DNA from: Mucilaginibacter gracilis | Lineage (GTDB): Bacteria > Bacteroidota > Bacteroidia > Sphingobacteriales > Sphingobacteriaceae | Assembly (NCBI RefSeq): GCF_003633615.1 | Contig: NZ_RBKU01000001.1 | Location: 2,790,001-2,854,000, forward strand | Reading direction: 5' to 3' | DNA: 64,000 nt | In this document: piece by piece, positions 62,854-64,000 of the stretch | Layout: every line of letters begins with the position of its first letter | Position numbering within the stretch: position 1 is the stretch's first letter | Program-made: the position numbers and the translations under genes | Notes under the pieces: generated by a model | The model's input: the letters and a program-made list of their open reading frames with translations, nothing else | What the model was told of the DNA's origin: nothing | The model's database searches: none

Positions 62854-63981
62854 TTAGTTTTTAGCTACTTTAGCGGGAGCAGGTTCGGGATGTATCACGG
62901 TGCCTTCTTGCAGGTGGTCAAAACCGCTAACCACTATTTGGTCGCCTGGCTTTACGCCGTCTTTAACCAGGTAGTTGGTTCCGCTTTTTCCGATGATGGT
63001 GATTGGCAATTTTTTAACCTTGTTGCTATCGGCAACGGCAAAAACAAATACCTTATCCTGCATTTCCATAGTGGCCGATTGTGGTACAACCAAAGCATTG
63101 TTGTGTTGTAAGCTCAAACGTACCTTACCCGTATTGCCCGACCGTAATAAACCTTGTGCGTTGGGGAAACTTGCCCTTAGTGTAATAGCACCGGTGTTTT
63201 TATCAAACTGTCCGTCTATCATGTCTATTTTCCCTTGTTGGCTATACTCGCTGTTATCGGTTAATAATAACGATACCGATGGCAGGTGTTTTAATTTATC
63301 GCCCAGGGTACCACCAGGGTATTGCTCTTTAAAGTTGATAAAGTCCTGTTCGCTTAACGAGAAGTAAACATGCACGTTATGCACGTCTGATAGTTGTGTA
63401 AGTGCTTCAACATCGGTAGGAGCCACAAGGCTACCTTGTTTTTTTAGCAGGCGGCCTATGTAACCGTTTACAGGTGCTTTAATGGTTGTATAGCCTAGGT
63501 TAATTTGAGCGGTAGCAACATTGGCTTTAGCCTGCTCTACATTGGCCTTAGCTATTTGGTAAGTTGCACGGGCCGTTTTAAGCTGATAATCGGAAACTAC
63601 TTTGTTTTGTACCAGAGGGGTAAGCTTGTCAATTTCTAACTGAGCGTTTAGCACTGCGCCTTCGGCGGAGTGTTGCGCTGCCAGGGCATTGTTTAGCTGT
63701 GCGCGATAAGGTTGGTCGTTAATTTTAAACAACGGTTCGCCTGCTTTAACAAAGGCACCTTCGTCAATAAAAACCTTGTCGAGCGAGCCACTTACCTGAG
63801 GGCGTACCTCAACGTTAACTGCACCTTCAACAGAGGCGGGATATTCCTGATAAGTGGTTTGATTACCGGCTACTATGCTAACTACCGGTAACGACGGGGG
63901 AGGCGTTGCCGCCGGAGCCTGCGGCTTTGAAGCGCAGCCGTATAATGATATTGCGATTAACGCGAAATAGATACTTTTCAT
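62854..63981 (-). CDS. RND efflux periplasmic adaptor (membrane fusion protein)
   Basis: 375 residues from ATG 63981 (MKSIYFALIAISLYGC, lipobox LYGC near 13-16); an ATG at 63987 would add two residues. After the lipid anchor come the barrel-sandwich/lipoyl half-motif (VRPQVSGSLDKVFIDEGAFV, about 60-80), a coiled-coil hairpin (about 100-165), the second lipoyl half (TIKAPVNGYIGRLLKKQGSL), and beta-barrel and membrane-proximal domains. It connects the pump 59485 to the TolC-like channel. It is the first gene of the operon in this window; its upstream regulator lies to the right, outside. Confidence 0.93.
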   Translation of the reverse strand: MKSIYFALIAISLYGCASKPQAPAATPPPSLPVVSIVAGNQTTYQEYPASVEGAVNVEVRPQVSGSLDKVFIDEGAFVKAGEPLFKINDQPYRAQLNNALAAQHSAEGAVLNAQLEIDKLTPLVQNKVVSDYQLKTARATYQIAKANVEQAKANVATAQINLGYTTIKAPVNGYIGRLLKKQGSLVAPTDVEALTQLSDVHNVHVYFSLSEQDFINFKEQYPGGTLGDKLKHLPSVSLLLTDNSEYSQQGKIDMIDGQFDKNTGAITLRASFPNAQGLLRSGNTGKVRLSLQHNNALVVPQSATMEMQDKVFVFAVADSNKVKKLPITIIGKSGTNYLVKDGVKPGDQIVVSGFDHLQEGTVIHPEPAPAKVAKN

Positions 63982-64000
63982 GACCATTTGATTTGAAGTG

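Overview
The window reads as a chromosomal segment of a Bacteroidota bacterium, most likely family Sphingobacteriaceae (Mucilaginibacter or Pedobacter type). The evidence is the gene content: the type IX secretion (T9SS)/gliding component GldN, two PorP/SprF proteins each next to a giant surface protein with a gliding-type C-terminal secretion domain, DUF3857-transglutaminase proteins and a TamA/TamB pair. Exact TAnnTTTG -7 promoter elements are present and classical Shine-Dalgarno sites are nearly absent. Genus assignment is inference. I see no tRNA, rRNA, insertion sequence, prophage or CRISPR array.

Layout. 1-8.8 kb: the end of gldN, a guanine deaminase, an OmpH/Skp-like lipoprotein, gyrB, and a two-gene operon of a GalU-like nucleotidyltransferase and an 1111-residue protein joining a GHMP sugar kinase to a UDP-sugar pyrophosphorylase. 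9.2-13.3 kb: a repeat-rich T9SS adhesin (five 243-bp MBG repeats arranged A-B-A-B-C) with its PorP/SprF partner. 13.4-20.6 kb (minus strand): an operon of a TPR/MORN-repeat protein, a DUF3857 transglutaminase with an intact catalytic triad, and a second one that has lost its catalytic cysteine. 21-25 kb: an outer-membrane barrel, a PadR repressor with a perfect 16+16 bp palindrome at its start and two overlapping membrane-protein genes, a retropepsin-like protein and malate dehydrogenase. 25.3-32.7 kb: tamB-tamA. 33.1-36.7 kb: dnaE.

37.0-46.3 kb is the least ordinary region: six tightly packed plus-strand genes for a small membrane protein, a triple zinc-ribbon protein, a membrane-anchored Ser/Thr kinase with a 600-residue uncharacterised tail, a zinc-ribbon protein with four tandem CbxX/EccA-type AAA+ modules, a zinc-ribbon FHA protein and a PP2C phosphatase. 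Kinase, phosphatase and phosphothreonine reader around a multi-module AAA+ machine look like one dedicated phospho-signalling system. I do not recognise it as a named system.

46.4-48.3 kb: an ECF sigma factor, a zinc-finger anti-sigma, a Met/Lys-rich exported protein and an exported peroxiredoxin-like protein. The same bipartite sequence, with identical spacing, lies before the sigma gene and before the Met-rich gene and is probably the promoter this sigma factor reads. 48.7-55.3 kb: a second T9SS adhesin-PorP/SprF-OmpA/PD40 operon. 55.4-57.8 kb: an LRR-kinase and a TPR protein related to the N-terminal part of the MORN protein. 58.0-64.0 kb: a complete RND tripartite efflux operon with an inverted purine-rich repeat between pump and adaptor genes; a 17-nt core of that repeat recurs exactly at 12.2 kb.
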